Part shown: one piece after another, positions 60,711 to 64,000 of the stretch | Position numbering within the stretch: the first letter of the stretch is position 1 | Layout of the letters: each line of letters starts with the position of its first letter | From: Acinetobacter terrae | Lineage (GTDB): Bacteria > Pseudomonadota > Gammaproteobacteria > Pseudomonadales > Moraxellaceae | NCBI RefSeq assembly: GCF_013004375.1 | Contig: NZ_JABERI010000001.1 | Location: 328,160 to 392,159, forward strand | Direction: 5' to 3' | Length of the DNA stretch: 64,000 bases | Notes under the pieces: model-generated | Databases searched by the model: none | Told to the model about the DNA's origin: nothing | The model's input: only the letters and a program-made list of their open reading frames with translations | Program-made: the position numbers and the translations under genes

Positions 60711-60738
60711 AAAAAAGGATGCCGTAGCATCCTTTTTT
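60711..60738. terminator. Terminator after ygiQ
   Basis: AAAAAAGGATGC / GCATCCTTTTTT with a CGTA loop (12 bp) and T-runs on both strands, 11 bp from the ygiQ stop. Confidence 0.92.
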
Positions 60739-60748
60739 ATTTTTAAGG

Positions 60749-63169
60749 CTAAGCTCTCGATTTCGGCTTAGATTTACCTTTTGGTTTAGGACCACCAAAC
60801 GGTTTTTTAGCATCACCTGTTTCACGGGGTGGTAAACCGGTATGCTGAGTCAAGATCTGACCTTTTTCAGGACGTTTTTTGGTATTCGACGGGCGTGACG
60901 GGTTCGCTGCGGAATTATTACGAACAGCATTGTCACCGCTGCGTTTTTGCGAATCACCGGCAACAGTCGAGTTTTTCTTACGTGCTGATTGATACTGACC
61001 TTCGGTGCCTGCAGGCTGATAGGTCGGAATCAAATGCTGTTTCGAGTTACCAATCAGGTCTGAACGGCCCATTTCTTTCAATGCTTCACGCAGTAATGGC
61101 CAGTTATTCGAATCATGGTAACGCAGGAAGGCTTTATGCAAGCGACGACGCTTGTCCCCTTTCACAATGTCGACATTTTCAGTATAACGTGCCACTTTCG
61201 CCAACGGGTTTTTACCAGTGTGGTACATGGTGGTTGCTGTTGCCATTGGTGAAGGATAAAAATTCTGTACCTGATCAGCACGGAAACCATTTTTCTTCAA
61301 CCAAATCGCTAAGTTCATCATGTCATAATCGGTAGTACCCGGATGCGCCGCGATGAAGTAAGGAATAAGGTACTGCTCTTTCCCTGCTTCCTTACTAAAA
61401 CGGTCAAACATCTGTTTGAAACGGTCATAGGTACCAATACCCGGTTTCATCATCTTCGACAATGGACCTTTTTCGGTATGTTCCGGTGCAATTTTCAGAT
61501 AACCACCGACATGATGCTGAACCAGTTCTTTCACATATTCAGGGTTCAATACAGCCAGGTCATAACGCAAACCTGAACTAATCAGAATCTTTTTAATGCC
61601 TTTTAGTTCACGTGCCTTACGATATAACTGTGTCAACGGTGCATGATCAGTATGCAAGTTTTGACAAACACCTGGGAATACACACGATGGTTTACGACAG
61701 TTTTTCTCAATTTCAGGATCTTTACACTGCAAACGATACATGTTCGCAGTCGGCCCACCTAGGTCAGAGATAATTCCGGTAAAGCCAGGCGCTGTATCAC
61801 GAATTTTTTCCACTTCACGCAGAATCGATTCTTCAGAACGGTTTTGAATAATACGACCTTCATGTTCAGTAATCGAACAGAAAGTACACCCGCCAAAACA
61901 GCCACGCATGATGTTCACGGAGAACTTGATCATGTCAAATGCGGGGAAACGTGCCTCACCATAAACTGGATGTGGCAAACGTGCATAAGGCAAGTCAAAC
62001 ACATAATCCATTTCTTCTGTCGTTAACGGAATTGGTGGTGCATTTAACCAGACATCACGTTCACCATGTTTTTGTACCATGGCACGAGCATTTCCGGGAT
62101 TGGTTTCCAAATGCAAAATACGGTTGGCATGTGCATATAAAACAGGATCTTCAGCCACTTCTTCAAATGCAGGTAAACGAATGACAGCCAGTTCACGTGG
62201 TGGCAATTTATGTTTGATGGCTTTTGATGGCGCAGGCTGAAGCTGAACAATTTGCGTATCGGCATCCAGATTATCGCCTTCGCGGATAATTGGATTAGCA
62301 ACAGGTTCTTTTTGGAAATTTTGATATTGAGTTAAAGAATTACCTTTATCTTTTTCTATTTCACAACCATCTAAATCTTCAGTCATCACATACGGATTGA
62401 TGATTGGATCAACACGTCCAATGCTATCGACATCATTCGATGCAATTTCAACAAACTTGGCTTTAGATGCACGGTTATGTTTATTAACAATAAATGCTGT
62501 ACCACGAACATCGGTAATTTCGTGGATTTTTTCACCTTTAGCCAAACGGTGCATTACTTCAGTAATAGAGCGTTCGCCATTACCGTACATCAATAAATCC
62601 GCTTTTGAATCCATCAACACCGAGCGACGGACTTTGTCTGACCAATAGTCATAATGTGCAATACGACGCAATGATGCTTCAATACCACCCAAAAGTACGG
62701 GCACATCAGGGAATGCTTCACGGCAGCGCTGACAATACACAGTTGCTGCACGGTCTGGGCGTTTGTTCGGCTGATTATCTGGTGAATAAGCATCATCGGA
62801 ACGGATTTTACGGTCAGCCGTATAACGGTTGATCATGGAATCCATATTGCCGGCGGTCACGCCCCAAGCAATGGTCGGTTTACCCAATACGCGGAATGCT
62901 TCAGGATCGGTCCAATCTGGCTGAGCAATGATTCCCACACGGAAGCCTTGCGCTTCAAGGGTACGTCCAATAATGCCTGAACAGAAAGATGGGTGGTCGA
63001 TATAAGCATCGCCACAAACTAAAATAAAGTCACAGGCATCCCAGCCGAGTAGATCCATTTCCTCGCGTGACATCGGCAAAAATGGTGCGGGTTCAAAACA
63101 AGACGCCCAATATTTGTCGTAATCAAACAACGCGGTCGGCGCTGTCTGTGCGGTATAAGCTGTAGACAT
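60749..63169 (-). CDS. ygiQ: YgiQ family radical SAM protein
   Basis: The 806-residue protein has an N-terminal B12-binding-like region, the radical SAM cluster [12 protein letters not shown] (Cys424, Cys428, Cys431, CxxxCxxC) and a long basic, Lys/Pro/Arg-rich C-terminal tail from about residue 720. Family function is unknown, though an RNA- or protein-modifying role has been proposed. ATG 63169 is taken over an upstream TTG. Confidence 0.92.
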   Translation of the reverse strand: MSTAYTAQTAPTALFDYDKYWASCFEPAPFLPMSREEMDLLGWDACDFILVCGDAYIDHPSFCSGIIGRTLEAQGFRVGIIAQPDWTDPEAFRVLGKPTIAWGVTAGNMDSMINRYTADRKIRSDDAYSPDNQPNKRPDRAATVYCQRCREAFPDVPVLLGGIEASLRRIAHYDYWSDKVRRSVLMDSKADLLMYGNGERSITEVMHRLAKGEKIHEITDVRGTAFIVNKHNRASKAKFVEIASNDVDSIGRVDPIINPYVMTEDLDGCEIEKDKGNSLTQYQNFQKEPVANPIIREGDNLDADTQIVQLQPAPSKAIKHKLPPRELAVIRLPAFEEVAEDPVLYAHANRILHLETNPGNARAMVQKHGERDVWLNAPPIPLTTEEMDYVFDLPYARLPHPVYGEARFPAFDMIKFSVNIMRGCFGGCTFCSITEHEGRIIQNRSEESILREVEKIRDTAPGFTGIISDLGGPTANMYRLQCKDPEIEKNCRKPSCVFPGVCQNLHTDHAPLTQLYRKARELKGIKKILISSGLRYDLAVLNPEYVKELVQHHVGGYLKIAPEHTEKGPLSKMMKPGIGTYDRFKQMFDRFSKEAGKEQYLIPYFIAAHPGTTDYDMMNLAIWLKKNGFRADQVQNFYPSPMATATTMYHTGKNPLAKVARYTENVDIVKGDKRRRLHKAFLRYHDSNNWPLLREALKEMGRSDLIGNSKQHLIPTYQPAGTEGQYQSARKKNSTVAGDSQKRSGDNAVRNNSAANPSRPSNTKKRPEKGQILTQHTGLPPRETGDAKKPFGGPKPKGKSKPKSRA

Positions 63170-63334
63170 GGCTAGCAAATTCTCGGCTGGCAGATGGAAG
63201 ATCTTAAAATTAGATCAAAGATGAAAGCCGATCATTTTACCATGAATTCCGCCCACTTTCTTGATTAAAAAACATACTAAAACAGTGATTTAAATCTTTA
63301 ATTATTTGTTGTTTATAAAGATGGAGTCGGATAG
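63170..63334. other. ygiQ leader
   Basis: 165 bp with the presumed ygiQ promoter. No defined site that I can defend. Confidence 0.4.
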
Positions 63335-63675
63335 CAAAAAATAAACCTAACATCAAGCACACAGCTAATAAACAAGGTTAAGCCATTCCAACCCTAGTTT
63401 TCCCATACTAAACCGCTACTACTGCCCAAAATACTGGATCCCATATAGTAACTAAATAGATAAAGTGAAGAACCCACTACACGATACTGTAAGGATTGTA
63501 CGGATACCTAGCTACTTGAGGTTGAATGTGCAGCAAAAAATGAAAAAGTAAATAATACCAGTCCCAATAAAACCTACCCAATCGCAGAAATCAGCATCAA
63601 CCATAAACCTATGGGCATGATCATCAACATTGCAGCAAGTACTTTTTCTCATCCAAACTTAGCTCCCCAATGAGC
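63335..63675 (-). pseudogene. Degraded C-terminal remnant of a second MFS transporter
   Basis: On the minus strand the frames read as late MFS helices: GAKFG*EKVLAAMLMI and LMLISAIG*VLLGLVLF, then FSFFAAHSTSSS*, and in another frame GSSLYLFSYYMGSSILG, SSGLVWEN*GWNGLT. This matches the YnfM-type carriers, where FFAAHSVASSWVG and ASSLYLFSYYLGSS are conserved. At least four stops and a frameshift are present, so it is dead. It lies between ygiQ and the rRNA operon end. Confidence 0.75.
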
Positions 63676-63855
63676 GGCATGAGGTGAACTGTATATATCG
63701 GAAATATGAGCTTACAACAAACATGTATTTAACGAGGGCGAAGCCACAGTAACGTTTACAGGATTTTTTCTGGGTATGAATGCGCTGATGAGGAGGGGGT
63801 TTTGAGCCTTTTTTAGCAACTTTTACATTATTTTTCTCTTTATTCCGCGCATAAA
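63676..63855. other. Stretch between the MFS remnant and the rRNA terminator
   Basis: 180 bp without a recognisable gene. The minus-strand 67-residue ORF here is basic, lacks a ribosome site and overlaps the terminator, so I do not call it. Confidence 0.4.
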
Positions 63856-63888
63856 AAAACACCCTGACCGATTAGATCAGGGTGTTTT
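63856..63888 (-). terminator. rRNA operon terminator
   Basis: AAAACACCCTGA / TCAGGGTGTTTT with a 9-nt loop, followed by a T-run on the minus strand. It lies about 12 bp after the 5S rRNA 3' end. Confidence 0.93.
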
Positions 63889-63899
63889 CAGGAATAATG

Positions 63900-64000
63900 A
63901 GCTGGCGATGACTTACTCTCACATGGGTAACCCCACACTACCATCAGCGCAAAGAGGTTTCACTTCTGAGTTCGGGAAGGGATCAGGTGGTTCACTCTTG
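63900..64000 (-). rRNA. 5S ribosomal RNA, 3' portion (5' end beyond the window)
   Basis: The minus-strand sequence carries the 5S landmarks CCGAACTCAGAAGTGAAA, GATGGTAGTGTGGG and the 3' end GTAAGTCATCGCCAGCT. About 101 of an expected 115 nt are present, and the 5' dozen or so bases lie outside. It marks the end of an rRNA operon coming from the right. Confidence 0.97.

Noticed and set aside
63659..63862. 67-residue minus ORF near the rRNA end
   Set aside because: Basic composition, no ribosome site, and it runs into the rRNA terminator. It lies beside the MFS relic.

Overview
The window is a chromosomal segment of an Acinetobacter-type gammaproteobacterium (Moraxellaceae). The support is indirect but consistent: AT-rich codon use, the gacA-pilS-pilR-ctpA-gpmI-lptG-lptF-pepA-holC run leading to nrdR-ribD-methyltransferase-ribC (an order I recall from A. 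baumannii), an isolated ftsW-murD pair, a xerD-dsbC-hom-thrC block shared with Pseudomonas, TorF-type and OprD-type porins, and a 5S rRNA with Acinetobacter-like sequence at the right edge. The species cannot be fixed from sequence reading alone. Almost everything is core genome. I see no prophage, complete insertion sequence, CRISPR array, tRNA or resistance island.

Layout. 1-6.3 kb: end of an unrecognised protein, a TPP riboswitch with thiC, then nudF-cpdA, dksA-gluQ and a small zinc-ribbon protein. 6.3-11.5 kb (minus): ftsW-murD and the ferrous iron operon feoA-feoB-small membrane protein. 11.6-16.1 kb (plus): xerD, a lipoprotein-type dsbC, hom, thrC. 16.1-26.2 kb: pbpG (minus), gacA, pilS-pilR (plus), then ctpA, gpmI and the LPS exporter genes lptG/lptF (minus). 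26.3-29.9 kb: pepA-holC-hypothetical, a small unknown gene with a dyad-rich leader, and a DedA protein. 30-35.5 kb (minus): nrdR-ribD-orphan adenine methyltransferase-ribC, and glnK-amtB, each with its own sigma-54 promoter. 35.7-45.3 kb: ubiK-comM-acetyltransferase, two TorF-like porins, an OprD-family porin, ppa, MAPEG protein, fadD. 45.4-54.1 kb: parC, an MFS carrier, a TRIC-type channel, ychJ, a TerC/CBS protein, a LOG protein, and a PHO-4 family permease preceded by two Pho boxes. 54.5-63.2 kb: MdtD-like exporter, GH25 lysozyme, MBL-fold protein, dinB, ridA, DUF2726 protein and ygiQ. 63.9-64 kb: the end of an rRNA operon on the minus strand.

Themes. Several nutrient circuits can be read directly from DNA signals: thiamine (riboswitch), iron (promoter with Fur-like box), nitrogen (two sigma-54 promoters) and phosphate (tandem Pho boxes). 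Two stretches that carry no open gene contain decayed remnants of two different MFS transporters. The most unusual items are the orphan methyltransferase inside the riboflavin operon, with a GAATTC site spanning its own start codon, a 53-bp TA-flanked MITE-like element after lptG, a repeat hairpin that buries the gluQ ribosome binding site, and strong dyads in the lptF/pepA divergent region. I did not find a wholly new multigene system.
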